This document shows positions 26,087-34,305 of a stretch of DNA of 64,000 nt, in pieces. The translations under genes were made by a program, and so were the position numbers. Each line of letters begins with the position of its first letter. The first letter of the stretch is position 1. The stretch comes from Georgenia sp. M64. GTDB taxonomy: Bacteria; Actinomycetota; Actinomycetes; Actinomycetales; Actinomycetaceae. Below the pieces are notes generated by a model, which was not told where the DNA came from, made no database searches, and saw only the letters and a list, made by a program, of their open reading frames with translations. Where the stretch lies: assembly GCF_038049925.1 (NCBI RefSeq), contig NZ_CP145809.1, forward strand, positions 62,001-126,000, read 5' to 3'.

Positions 26087-27142
26087 GTGCGCGCGATCGG
26101 CTGGCTCCTCGTCCTGGTGATATCCGGCGCCGCCGCGCTCACGCTGGACCTCGAGTGGGCGGTCAACCTCCACCGGGACTGGACCGGGTGGACCATGCTC
26201 GCGCCGGTCTCCCAGGTCATCGCGATGCGCTCGCTCGTGGCGATCGGGTTCATCGTGCTGGCCGTCATCACCCTCGTCGTCGGGATCGTCCGCAAGGTCG
26301 GCTTCCGCGGCGGGACGCGGACGCTGGTCCTCGGCGTGGCGCTCGCCCTCGTCGGCGTCGGGCACGGCTGGGTCCTGACGGAACGCGGCCTGGACAACCC
26401 CGGACGTCTCACCGTGGATGGTGGCGTGCGGCCGGGCGACCTCGGCACGGGCGAGATCACGGTCCTGACGCTGAACACCCTCGGCGGGCGCACCGGCGTC
26501 GAGGATGTCGCTGAGCTCGCCGGTCCGAACGGCGCCGACGTCGTCGTCCTGCCCGAGACGTCCCGCGCGACGGCGGAGGAGCTCGCCACCGCCCTCGCCG
26601 CGTCCGGCGCCACCTTCCAGGTGTTCGACGCCGCCGGTGCGGAGGAGGAGCCCGCCGGCTCGACGGCGATGCTCGTCTCGGCCGCGCTCGGCGAGTACGT
26701 CCAGACGCCGGGCCCCGCCACCCGGTTCGGTGCGGTGCGGGCCGAGCCCGCGACGGGCGTCGGCCCGGTGCTGGTGGGGGTGCACCCTGCGCCGCCCAGC
26801 GGCGACCTCCACGACGTGTGGGAGGAGGACCTCGCCGCCGTCACCGCTCTCTGCGCGCCGCGCACCACGCGGGGCCTCATCCTCGCCGGTGACCTCAACG
26901 CCACCCTCGACCACGCCCCGCTGCGCGACATCGGCCGCTGCGTCCACGGCGCCGCCGGCGCCGGGGTGGGCGGGGTGGCGACCTGGCCCACCCGCACCCC
27001 GGAGTGGCTCGGTGCCGCGATCGACCACGTCATCGCCGACGGCGAGGCGTACGAGCCGACGCAGGCCGCGGTGGTCGAGGTCGGCGGGAGCGACCACCGG
27101 GCTCTGCTCGTGCGGCTGCGGCCGGTGGGCACCGACCAGTAG
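26087..27142 (+). CDS. Membrane-anchored endonuclease/exonuclease/phosphatase (EEP) family protein
   Basis: A 351-residue protein. Three hydrophobic segments (about 4-20, 46-68 and 77-95) anchor a C-terminal EEP domain. The domain has ITVLTLNTLGG (Asn metal ligand), VVVLPET (Glu ligand), VHPAPPS, LILAGDLNATLDH, IDHVIADG and GGSDHRALL, which is the full set of catalytic motifs. The domain probably lies on the outside of the cell, as in related actinobacterial proteins. It is a phosphodiesterase or phosphatase of unknown substrate. GTG is used as start. Confidence 0.85.
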   Translation: MRAIGWLLVLVISGAAALTLDLEWAVNLHRDWTGWTMLAPVSQVIAMRSLVAIGFIVLAVITLVVGIVRKVGFRGGTRTLVLGVALALVGVGHGWVLTERGLDNPGRLTVDGGVRPGDLGTGEITVLTLNTLGGRTGVEDVAELAGPNGADVVVLPETSRATAEELATALAASGATFQVFDAAGAEEEPAGSTAMLVSAALGEYVQTPGPATRFGAVRAEPATGVGPVLVGVHPAPPSGDLHDVWEEDLAAVTALCAPRTTRGLILAGDLNATLDHAPLRDIGRCVHGAAGAGVGGVATWPTRTPEWLGAAIDHVIADGEAYEPTQAAVVEVGGSDHRALLVRLRPVGTDQ

Positions 27143-27192
27143 GCCCTCGCGGCGGAGGAGAAAATCCCTCGCCCGGGCCGGTGGCGCGGTGC

Positions 27193-27204
27193 GACCGTGG
27201 ACCC
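27193..27204 (+). promoter_or_regulatory. Possible leaderless -10 (GACCGT)
   Basis: GACCGT at 27193-27198 ends 6 nt before the ATG at 27205. Confidence 0.35.
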
Positions 27205-28296
27205 ATGCGCACCATGAGCCTCCAGGAGTTCACGGCCGTCACGGACGCCCTGTCCTCGGCGGTGCTCGAGGGCTGCCACGAGGTGCAGACGGAGACCTTC
27301 GTGGCGGTCCTGGGCCACGACGACTTCGCCGAGCCCGCCACCGGGCTCCGCGCCGACCTGGCCGACCAGCGCCACGAGGACAAGGTCCTCCTCGTCGCCC
27401 TCGCCGACGGCGCCCGCGAGCGTCCCGCCGACGTGCTGGGCTACGCCTGGCTCGTCCTGCACCGTGAGGACAACCGCCACCTCGCCGGCGTCGACATCCT
27501 CGTGCGCCCCTCGGCGCGGCGGGCCGGCACCGGCACGGCGCTGTGGCGCGCGGCCGAGGCGCGGGTCCGCGCGGCCGGGCGCACCACCGTGACGTCGTGG
27601 AGCGTGCACGGCCCCGAGCCGGAGGACGGACCCGGCGTCCTCGCCGCGCCGACGGGGGCCGGGCGGGTCCGCGCCGACGACCCCGCCACCCGCTTCGCCC
27701 TCACGCACGGCTTCGTCCTGGAGCAGACCGAGCGCCACTCGACCCTGGCGCTGCCGGTCCCGCCGGAGCGGCTGGAGGCCTGGCGAGCCGAGGCGGGCGC
27801 CGTCGCGGGCCCGGACTACCGCCTCGTCTCGTGGACCGGGCCGACGCCGGAGGAGCGCCTCGCGGGGATGGCCGCGCTGCGCAGCCGGATGAGCACCGAC
27901 GTCCCCTCCGCCGGGCTCGAGTTCGAGGAGGAGGCGTGGGACGCCGAGCGGATGCGGCACGCCGACGAGCAGCTCGTCGCGCGCGGCGGCTCGCAGATGG
28001 TCACCGCCGTGGAGCACCTGCCATCGGCTGAGCTGGTCGCGTTCACCGCCCTGGACCGGCGCGAGCAGGACGTCATCTTCCAGCAGGACACCCTCGTCCG
28101 CGCCGACCACCGTGGGCGCCGCCTCGGGCTCCTGGTCAAGGCGGCCAACCTCCAGCTCCTGGCCCGGACCTTCCCGGGTGCGCGCCGGGTGCACACCTGG
28201 AACGCCGGCGAGAACCGCTTCATGCTCGACATCAACGAGCGCATGGGGTTCGTCCCCGCGAGCGTCGAGGGGGCGTGGCAGCTGCGCCTGGCGTGA
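27205..28296 (+). CDS. Tandem GNAT-family N-acetyltransferase
   Basis: A 363-residue protein with two GNAT domains. The first has the acetyl-CoA loop VRPSARRAGTGTALWRAAEA (about 100-120). The second has VRADHRGRRLGLLVKAANL (about 299-317) followed by NAGENRFMLDINERMGFVP, a block found in mycothiol-synthase-like tandem acetyltransferases. It is cytoplasmic. A substrate cannot be assigned; it could be a relative of MshD but the active-site comparison was not possible. An alternative ATG lies 3 codons downstream. Confidence 0.85.
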   Translation: MRTMSLQEFTAVTDALSSAVLEGCHEVQTETFVAVLGHDDFAEPATGLRADLADQRHEDKVLLVALADGARERPADVLGYAWLVLHREDNRHLAGVDILVRPSARRAGTGTALWRAAEARVRAAGRTTVTSWSVHGPEPEDGPGVLAAPTGAGRVRADDPATRFALTHGFVLEQTERHSTLALPVPPERLEAWRAEAGAVAGPDYRLVSWTGPTPEERLAGMAALRSRMSTDVPSAGLEFEEEAWDAERMRHADEQLVARGGSQMVTAVEHLPSAELVAFTALDRREQDVIFQQDTLVRADHRGRRLGLLVKAANLQLLARTFPGARRVHTWNAGENRFMLDINERMGFVPASVEGAWQLRLA

Positions 28297-28383
28297 GAGC
28301 GGCGCCTCCCTCGCTCGCCTGGGTCGGGAGCCTCGGTCGGGAGCCTCGCTGGGGCTCCTCGACCGGCAGCTCGTCCCGGGTGC

Positions 28384-29151
28384 TCAGCCCGCCGGGAGGT
28401 GGACGGCGAACCAGTCCAGTGCGAGCCGGGCGACCTCGTCCATCCGGTCGCCCACGCCGGGCTCGGCGCCCGCGAGGAGCTCGAGCCGGGAGCCGGCGGG
28501 CAGCAGGTGCAGCCCCTCGCGGGTGATGACCACCTGGTCGCTGGCCTCCTCGGTGTGGTCCCCGTGGACGAGGAGGACCGGCACCTTGACCGACCCGAGC
28601 AGCTCGGCCTGGTCGATGAGAGAGAAGTCGGCGAGGGTCTGGCGCGAGATCACGGAGTACTCCCGGGCGGCGGCGACGTTGTCGTCCGGGATCCGCGCGT
28701 GCCCCAGCCGTTCGAGGTCGTCGAGCTGTCCGGGCGAGAAGATCTCCTCCCACGGGTACGACATCGGTCCGGTCATCGCGCCGGTGAGGACCATGGTGAC
28801 GACGTGCGGCGCCGCCGCCCGCATCGCCGCGAACGTGCCGAACGAGTGGGCGTGCACGGCCTGGACCGGGTAGCCCTCCTCGGCGAGCCACGCCGACGCC
28901 GAGCGGATGTCCTCGACCTCTCCCGCCACCGTGACGACGTCGTCGTCGCTGGCACCGCAGCCGGAGAGGTCCACCTGGAGGGTGGCGTACCCGGCGGCGC
29001 GGTACGCGGCGGCGAGCCGGTCGAACCGGGTCGAGGAGTGGCGGTCGGCGAGGAAGCCGTGGACGAAGAGCACCGCCGCGTGGCCGCCGGCGGGCTCGAA
29101 GGTCCCCGCGAGGTGGACGCCGCGGGGCGTGTTGATCGAGACCTCGGCCAT
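28384..29151 (-). CDS. Alpha/beta hydrolase
   Basis: A 255-residue hydrolase. LFVHGFLADRHSS supplies the oxyanion-hole HG motif, AHSFGTFAA the nucleophile elbow (Ser in HSFG), and LLVHGDHTEEASDQ the acidic residue loop. No signal peptide. The closest type is the short dienelactone-hydrolase/esterase-like set with unknown substrate. ATG at 29151 was chosen because TACCGT ends exactly 6 nt upstream and the sequence before it looks non-coding. Confidence 0.85.
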   Translation of the reverse strand: MAEVSINTPRGVHLAGTFEPAGGHAAVLFVHGFLADRHSSTRFDRLAAAYRAAGYATLQVDLSGCGASDDDVVTVAGEVEDIRSASAWLAEEGYPVQAVHAHSFGTFAAMRAAAPHVVTMVLTGAMTGPMSYPWEEIFSPGQLDDLERLGHARIPDDNVAAAREYSVISRQTLADFSLIDQAELLGSVKVPVLLVHGDHTEEASDQVVITREGLHLLPAGSRLELLAGAEPGVGDRMDEVARLALDWFAVHLPAG

Positions 29152-29163
29152 GCCCCCACGGTA
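29152..29163 (-). promoter_or_regulatory. Leaderless -10 (TACCGT)
   Basis: TACCGT on the minus strand (29163-29158) is 6 nt before the ATG of the alpha/beta hydrolase. Confidence 0.5.
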
Positions 29164-29275
29164 AAGGGTTGGTATGGGGCCGGTCAGCCCCTTCGTCGCC
29201 GGTCTCGCATCGCGGTCGCGGGCTCGTCGGGCAGGTGGGCGCGCCGGGCGGGCGGACCCGCCCGCCCGTGCGGTG

Positions 29276-29848
29276 TCAGGAGCCGGTGCCGACGGCGGCC
29301 GCCAGCCGGTCGAGGCACGCCCGCCAGAACTCCTTGGTCTCCGCAACCGCGTCCGCGCCCGGCAACCTGGTGTGCTGGACCGCCACCCGGACCTTGGCGC
29401 GGCCGTCGCGGCCCGGCGGCACAGGCTGGACGAGGACGCTCACCCGGCTGCCGTCGTCGCCCCGGAGCCGGAGCGAGCGCGGCTCGGTCGCACCCACCAG
29501 CGGCCAGTCGACGTCGAGCCAGTCGCTGCGCAGATCCTCCTCGCCGAGGTAGGGCCAGACCTGCTCAGCGGTGGCGTGCAGGGTGCGGGTCACGCCGGCC
29601 TCGAAGTGCCCGAGCGAGCTCTGCCCCGGCAGGCGCAGGCCGCGGGCCTGCTCGTAGCCGACCGTCACCGACTGCGCCCACCAGGCGTCCACATCGTGCT
29701 CGCCGCCGAGCCAGCGCGCGATGTGGGCGTGGTCCCACTCGCGAGCGCCCGCGTCGTCGAGGAGCGTGTACCAGGACGTCCGCGAGCGGCCCGTGGCGGC
29801 CTGGAGCCGCTCGTCGCCGACCTGCTGCTCCTGGCCGCGGATGCCCAT
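29276..29848 (-). CDS. DUF4287-like / SRPBCC-family protein
   Basis: A 190-residue cytoplasmic protein. The N-terminal half has the block WYTLLDDAGAREWDHAHIARWL and WWAQSVTVGYEQARG, typical of DUF4287-like proteins. The C-terminal half (from VTRTLHATAEQVWPYL) looks like an AHSA1/START-type SRPBCC fold, a hydrophobic ligand-binding barrel. Function is unknown. TAGGCT ends 7 nt before the ATG. Confidence 0.78.
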   Translation of the reverse strand: MGIRGQEQQVGDERLQAATGRSRTSWYTLLDDAGAREWDHAHIARWLGGEHDVDAWWAQSVTVGYEQARGLRLPGQSSLGHFEAGVTRTLHATAEQVWPYLGEEDLRSDWLDVDWPLVGATEPRSLRLRGDDGSRVSVLVQPVPPGRDGRAKVRVAVQHTRLPGADAVAETKEFWRACLDRLAAAVGTGS

Positions 29849-29861
29849 GGCGGCGAGCCTA
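29849..29861 (-). promoter_or_regulatory. Leaderless -10 (TAGGCT)
   Basis: TAGGCT on the minus strand (29861-29856) ends 7 nt before the ATG at 29848. Confidence 0.55.
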
Positions 29862-29880
29862 CGCGCGGGCACCGGTCCGG

Positions 29881-30198
29881 TCAGCGCTGCTGGCGCAGCC
29901 GGTCCATCTCGGCGGCGATCTGCGCCGGTCCCGGCGGCGGGGAGTAGACGTCCATCGCGTGGAACAGCAGCCCGATGCCCCAGCCGAGGATCGGGAAGAC
30001 CGGCCAGAAGAACGACGCCGCCCCGGTCATCCACCAGATGACCACGAGCAGGAGGTTCACGCTGACGTAGGCCAGGAGGTGAGCCTTGAAGTCGCGCTTG
30101 TCCTTGAGCCGCTTGACCGCAAGACGGCGGAGCTCGGCCTCGTCCGGGACGGGGTCGGCTGCGCCCGAGGTGTACTGCCCGGGTGTGTACTCGGTCAT
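29881..30198 (-). CDS. 2TM-domain membrane protein
   Basis: A 105-residue protein with about 45 soluble residues followed by two hydrophobic segments (LLAYVSVNLLLVVIWWMT and FFWPVFPILGWGIGLLFHA), then a short C-terminal tail. This matches the small 2TM (PF13239-type) domain proteins, often fused to or near sensor proteins elsewhere. A GAGGAG ribosome-binding site lies before the ATG. Function unknown. Confidence 0.8.
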   Translation of the reverse strand: MTEYTPGQYTSGAADPVPDEAELRRLAVKRLKDKRDFKAHLLAYVSVNLLLVVIWWMTGAASFFWPVFPILGWGIGLLFHAMDVYSPPPGPAQIAAEMDRLRQQR

Positions 30199-30353
30199 CG
30201 TGATCTCCTCACTCCCCCCACAGCAGCGTCACCCCCGGGGCGACGCCGGGCAAGGGCCCTCGGTCCCCGCGGCCGGTCCGCCCGGGTACTCGCCCCCCGG
30301 GTGCGCCGTCCCGGCGCCCGGGGGGCGCGCCGGGTGGGCCGTCGCTCGTGCGC

Positions 30354-30575
30354 TCAGGTCCTCGGCAGCCGTCCCCTGGTGAGGTACAGGATCGGACCGA
30401 CCCAGCTGATCGCGATGACCCCCGCCCACCGCGTCTTGCTCCCGGCGACCGCCCACGCCGGCCGCCGGGCGAGGTCCACCCATGCCGTGACCGCCAGGGC
30501 GGCCTCCGCGACGCCGAGCGCGGTGACGGCCCGCCGCTGGGTGGTGCTCAGGTCGGACCAGCTGCGCGCGCCCAT
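30354..30575 (-). CDS. PLDc_N-domain small membrane protein
   Basis: A 73-residue protein with two hydrophobic helices and the block KTRWAGVIAISWVGPILYL, the signature of the N-terminal domain of cardiolipin synthases (PLDc_N) occurring alone. The phospholipase D catalytic part is absent. GAGGAG precedes the ATG by 5 nt. The 155-bp gap upstream of the 2TM gene holds GC-rich sequence with no gene. Confidence 0.75.
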   Translation of the reverse strand: MGARSWSDLSTTQRRAVTALGVAEAALAVTAWVDLARRPAWAVAGSKTRWAGVIAISWVGPILYLTRGRLPRT

Positions 30576-30701
30576 GGGGGACTCCTCGTCTCGGGTGGGA
30601 CCAGTCTTGCCCGTCCTCCCCGGCCCTGACCAGGGCCCAAGGGCTCGACGGCGCCGCCGGCCTGCGCCACGCTGGGCCCACGCCGAGCAGAAGGAGGCCC
30701 C

Positions 30702-31637
30702 GTGACCTGGCCCCGACCCCCGGCCGTCGGCGTGACCGGCTCGCTCGTGCTCGTCGCGCGCGCCTACGGCGGTCCCCAGCACCAGGCGCTCGTCGAGCGG
30801 GACGTCCCCGCGCCCGGCCCGGGCGAGGTGCTCGTCCGGGTCCGCGCGGCCGCGGTCAACCCGGCCGACGTCAAGCGGCGCGAGGGGCTCTTCGGGACCA
30901 CCCGCACGCCGCCCCTCGCCCTCGGCCTGGAGCTCTCCGGCGTCGTCGAGGCGCTCGGCCCGGACGTCACGGACCTCGACGTGGGCGACGGCGTCGTGGG
31001 CCGCCCGCGTCCGGGTGCCGGCGCCTTCGCCGAGCACACCCTCGCCCGGCGACGCGACGTCGTGGCCAAGCCGGCCGGTCTGCCGCACGAGGTCGCCGCC
31101 ACCCTCCCGATCGCCGGGACGGCGGCCTGGGACGCGTTCCACCAGGTCGACCCCGGCGCAGGCCGCACGCTCCTGGTCATCGGGGTGGGGGGCGGGGTCG
31201 GTGATCTCGTCGCCCAGCTGGCCCGGGCCGCCGGGACCCGGGTGGTCGGCACGGGCAGCGAGAGCAAGCGCGCCCGTGCCGAGAGCCTCGGGGTCACGTT
31301 CGTGGCCTCCGGTCCTGGCGCGCTCGCGGCCGTCCGGGCAGCCGGCCCGGTGGACGCCGTGCTCGACCTCGCCGGAGGTGAGGCGCTGCGCAGCCTCGTC
31401 GCGGTCGTGGCCGACCGTGCGAGCGTCGTCAGCGCGGCCGACCCCGCCGCCGCCGTCGCGCTCGGGGGGCAGGCGCTCGAGCGAGGACCGGACGTGCTCG
31501 CGGACGTCGTCGCCGCGGCCGCGGAGGGTCGTCTGCGCCCGAACGTCACCGCCACCTACCCGCTGACACGCGCGGCCGACGCCGTGGCGCAGGTCGAGGG
31601 CCGGCACGCCGCCGGCAAGGTGGTCGTCCTGCCCTGA
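30702..31637 (+). CDS. NADPH:quinone reductase-like zinc-binding dehydrogenase (MDR family)
   Basis: A 311-residue medium-chain dehydrogenase/reductase. The N-terminal GroES-like domain has VRVRAAAVNPADVKRREG and LGLELSGVVEALG. The Rossmann domain has LLVIGVGGGVGDLVAQLARAAG, and the end GKVVVLP is typical. No zinc-ligand cysteines are seen, so it belongs to the quinone-reductase-like group. GTG start with AAGGAGG about 6 nt upstream. Confidence 0.87.
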   Translation: MTWPRPPAVGVTGSLVLVARAYGGPQHQALVERDVPAPGPGEVLVRVRAAAVNPADVKRREGLFGTTRTPPLALGLELSGVVEALGPDVTDLDVGDGVVGRPRPGAGAFAEHTLARRRDVVAKPAGLPHEVAATLPIAGTAAWDAFHQVDPGAGRTLLVIGVGGGVGDLVAQLARAAGTRVVGTGSESKRARAESLGVTFVASGPGALAAVRAAGPVDAVLDLAGGEALRSLVAVVADRASVVSAADPAAAVALGGQALERGPDVLADVVAAAAEGRLRPNVTATYPLTRAADAVAQVEGRHAAGKVVVLP

Positions 31638-31707
31638 GGCCCATGTCTCAGGACGTGGGATGCGGGGCCCGCATGCTGGCGCGTGCACCCATACCCCGGC
31701 GAGTATG

Positions 31708-31797
31708 GAGCGTCCATCCCGAGCGGCCGAGAGACCTGGCTCCCCGACGCCGCAGCAACCCGCACCTGCGGGTGCTCCCGCCAGGACCGATGGAGCG
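31708..31797 (+). ncRNA. SAM riboswitch (SAM-I/IV-like class) controlling metF
   Basis: The core has GAGAGACCTGGC and GACGCCGCAGCAACC, as in S-box type RNAs. P1 is TCCATC (31713-31718) with GATGGA (31789-31794), P2 is GCGGC (31723-31727) with GCCGC (31749-31753), and P3 is ACCCGCA (31758-31764) with TGCGGGT (31767-31773). CCTGGC (31735-31740) can pair with GCCAGG (31780-31785) as the pseudoknot. A P4 helix is not evident, which favours the SAM-I/IV variant class. The GGAG that serves as Shine-Dalgarno overlaps the 3' strand of P1. Confidence 0.85.
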
Positions 31798-31804
31798 TGA
31801 TCCC

Positions 31805-32848
31805 ATGTCCACCTCTAGCCTCTTGGCTGTGCCGACCACCCGCCCCACGGTCTCCTTCGAGCTCTACCCGCCCCGGCGGCCCGAGCTCGGCGAGGTCGTG
31901 TGGCAGCGCATCCTGCGGCTGGCCGAGGCCGCACCGGACTTCTTCTCCGTCACCTACGGGGCGTCCGGGTCCTCCCGCGACGCCTCCGAGCGCCTGGTCC
32001 GCCGCATCCTCGACGAGACCGGCGTCCCGGTCATCGCCCACCTCACCTGCGTCGGGACCACCCGCGAGGAGCTCGGCGCGCTCGTGCGGCGCCTCCTCGG
32101 CCTGGGGGTGCGGGACTTCCTCGCGCTGCGCGGCGACCCGCCGGCCGGTCAGTCCGTGTGGGCCCCCGCGGCCGGTGGTCTCGCCCGCTCCAGCGAGCTC
32201 GTCGGGCTCATCCGCCAGGTCGAGGCCGAGGAGCTCGGCGCACCCCGCGCCGACGGCGGCCGGGAGGCCGGCGTCACGGCGGCCGGGCCCTCGCCCGTCG
32301 CCCGCGAGCTGGGGGTGGACCCGGCCGACGTCGTCTCCGTCGCCGTGGCCGCCTATCCCTGCGGGCGCAGCCACACCCGCGAGGCCGAGCTCGCGGCGCT
32401 GCGGGAGAAGCAGGCGGCGGGCGCGGACTTCGCCATCACCCAGGTCTTCTACGACGTCGACTCCTACGCCTCCCTCGTGGCGGACGCCCGGGCGGCCGGG
32501 GTGCTCATCCCGATCCTGCCCGGCATCATCCCGCTGACCGACCCCGGCCGCCTCGCCCGGCTCGGCGAGCTCACGGGCGTCGACGTGCCGCCGGCCCTGA
32601 CGGCTCTGCTCGCCGTCGACGACGAGGCCGAGCGCCTGCGCCGGGGCGTGGCGGCCACCGTGGACCTGGTCGAGGGCGCGCTCGCCGCCGGCGCACCCGG
32701 GCTGCACCTGTACACCTTCAACCGGGACCGGCCGGCGCTGGACGTCCTGGAGGCCCTGCGCGAGCGCGGGGTCAACAACCCCGCGCTGCCCACGGGCCTG
32801 CGCAGGAACCCGGCCCGGCCGGGCGCCCTGCCGCTCGAGCGCCGCTGA
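31805..32848 (+). CDS. metF: 5,10-methylenetetrahydrofolate reductase
   Basis: A 347-residue flavoprotein of the MetF family, reducing methylene- to methyl-tetrahydrofolate for methionine synthesis. Motifs: VSFELYPPRR at the N-terminus, FFSVTYGASGSSRD, HLTCVGTTREEL, DFLALRGDPPAG, ADFAITQVFYDVDSY and PILPGIIP. The enzyme is somewhat longer than E. coli MetF because of an insert around 145-165. The upstream SAM riboswitch means expression falls when S-adenosylmethionine is abundant. An in-frame ATG at 31790 lies inside riboswitch P1, so the ATG at 31805 is preferred. Confidence 0.94.
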   Translation: MSTSSLLAVPTTRPTVSFELYPPRRPELGEVVWQRILRLAEAAPDFFSVTYGASGSSRDASERLVRRILDETGVPVIAHLTCVGTTREELGALVRRLLGLGVRDFLALRGDPPAGQSVWAPAAGGLARSSELVGLIRQVEAEELGAPRADGGREAGVTAAGPSPVARELGVDPADVVSVAVAAYPCGRSHTREAELAALREKQAAGADFAITQVFYDVDSYASLVADARAAGVLIPILPGIIPLTDPGRLARLGELTGVDVPPALTALLAVDDEAERLRRGVAATVDLVEGALAAGAPGLHLYTFNRDRPALDVLEALRERGVNNPALPTGLRRNPARPGALPLERR

Positions 32849-32849
32849 C

Positions 32850-33356
32850 GTGGGGGCCGTGCTCGCGCGTCTGGACGTCGGCGGCGAGACGGTGGTGCTG
32901 CGCCGCGCCGTCGCCACCGACGTCGCCGGCATCGTCGATCTCCTCGCCGCCGACCAGCTCGGCGCCGGCCGCGACGGCGGCGACCTCGCCCCGTACCTGG
33001 CCGCCTTCGCCGCGATCGACGCCGACCCCGCGCAGCTGCTCGTCGTCGCGGTCGACGAGGGGGGCCGGCTCGCCGCCACCTTCCAGCTGTCCTTCATCCC
33101 GGGCCTCGCCCGGCGGGGGAGCCTGCGCGCCCAGGTCGAGGCGGTCCGCGTGGCGCCGGACCGCCGCGGCGACGGGCTGGGCCGAGCCATGATCACCTGG
33201 GCCGTGGACGAGGCCCGGCGGCGCGGCTGCACCCTCGTGCAGCTCACCACCGACAAGCGGCGGACCGACGCGCGGCGCTTCTACGAGGGGCTCGGGTTCA
33301 CCGCCACGCACGAGGGGATGAAGCTTCTGGTCGCAGCGGACGGCGACGGCGTCTAA
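32850..33356 (+). CDS. GNAT-family N-acetyltransferase
   Basis: A 168-residue single-domain acetyltransferase. The acetyl-CoA binding block VRVAPDRRGDGLGRAMITWAVDEARRRG lies near 104-131, and TDARRFYEGLGFTATHEGMKL near the end is the usual strand 6-7 region. The GTG start is 1 nt after the metF stop, so it is probably co-transcribed and under the same riboswitch. Substrate unknown; a GTG three codons downstream is an alternative. Confidence 0.83.
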   Translation: MGAVLARLDVGGETVVLRRAVATDVAGIVDLLAADQLGAGRDGGDLAPYLAAFAAIDADPAQLLVVAVDEGGRLAATFQLSFIPGLARRGSLRAQVEAVRVAPDRRGDGLGRAMITWAVDEARRRGCTLVQLTTDKRRTDARRFYEGLGFTATHEGMKLLVAADGDGV

Positions 33357-33361
33357 CGTGT

Positions 33362-33387
33362 TCGCGGGCCTCGACCGGGGCCCGCGA
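33362..33387 (+). terminator. Hairpin after the metF-GNAT unit
   Basis: Perfect 9-bp stem TCGCGGGCC / GGCCCGCGA with an 8-nt loop, 5 nt after the GNAT stop codon. Confidence 0.75.
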
Positions 33388-33404
33388 GCAACGTGGGAGG
33401 ACAC

Positions 33405-34262
33405 ATGCAGCAGCGCCGTATCGGCGACCGTCCCGTCAGCGCGATCGGTCTCGGTGGGATGCCGATGTCGATCGAGGGCAGACCGGACGAGGCGAGGTCC
33501 ATCGCCACCGTGCACGCCGCCCTCGACGCCGGCATCACCCTCATCGACACCGCGGACTCCTACCACCGCGACCCCACCGACGTCGGGCACAACGAGCTCC
33601 TCATCGCCAAGGCCCTGCGCCTGGCCGGGGCCTCCGCCGACGACGTCCTCGTCGCGACCAAGGGCGGGCACCGCCGTCCGGGGGACGGCACGTGGACCAA
33701 GCAGGGCGACGCCGCGTACCTGCGCAAGGCCTGCGAGGCGTCCCTGCAGCGGCTCGACGTCGAGGCGATCGGGCTCTACCAGTTCCACCGGCCGGACCCG
33801 GCGGTGCCGTACGAGGAGTCGGTCGGTGCGATCCGCGACCTGCTCGACGAGGGCAAGATCCTCATGGCCGGCATCTCCAACGCCGACCCCGACCAGATCC
33901 GCCTCGCCCAGGAGATCCTCGGCGGACGGCTCGTCTCGGTGCAGAACCAGTTCTCGCCGTCGTTCCGCTCCAGCGAGCCCGAGCTCGAGCTGTGCGCGGA
34001 GATGGGCATCGCGTTCCTCCCGTGGAGCCCGCTGGGCGGCATCAGCCGTGCGGGCGACCTCGGCTCCACCCACGCCGCCTTCGCCGAGGTCGCGGCCGAG
34101 CGGGGCGTGAGCCCCCAGCAGGTCGCCCTGGCCTGGGAGCTGGCCAAGGCGGACGTCGTCATCCCCATCCCGGGGGCCTCCCGGCCGGAGAGCGTGCTCG
34201 ACTCCGTCGCCGCGGTCGAGCTCGAGCTCACCTCCGAGGAGCTGGCCCGGCTCGACGGCTGA
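33405..34262 (+). CDS. Aldo/keto reductase
   Basis: A 285-residue AKR-superfamily TIM barrel. DTADSY (Asp and Tyr of the catalytic tetrad) is near residue 49-54, ATKGGH supplies Lys, and YQFHRPDP supplies His. The cofactor end block VIPIPGASRPESVLDSV is the NADPH phosphate-binding loop. GGGAGG lies 4 nt before the ATG. Substrate unknown. It is a single-gene unit between two strong hairpins. Confidence 0.92.
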   Translation: MQQRRIGDRPVSAIGLGGMPMSIEGRPDEARSIATVHAALDAGITLIDTADSYHRDPTDVGHNELLIAKALRLAGASADDVLVATKGGHRRPGDGTWTKQGDAAYLRKACEASLQRLDVEAIGLYQFHRPDPAVPYEESVGAIRDLLDEGKILMAGISNADPDQIRLAQEILGGRLVSVQNQFSPSFRSSEPELELCAEMGIAFLPWSPLGGISRAGDLGSTHAAFAEVAAERGVSPQQVALAWELAKADVVIPIPGASRPESVLDSVAAVELELTSEELARLDG

Positions 34263-34267
34263 GCGTG

Positions 34268-34299
34268 GGGGCCGGCCCGGCGCGCGCCGGGCCGGCCCC
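34268..34299. terminator. Bidirectional terminator, long perfect palindrome
   Basis: A 32-bp perfect palindrome (GGGGCCGGCCCGGCGC and its complement) between the converging aldo/keto reductase and thioredoxin-DsbD genes. Confidence 0.8.
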
Positions 34300-34305
34300 G
34301 CCGGC

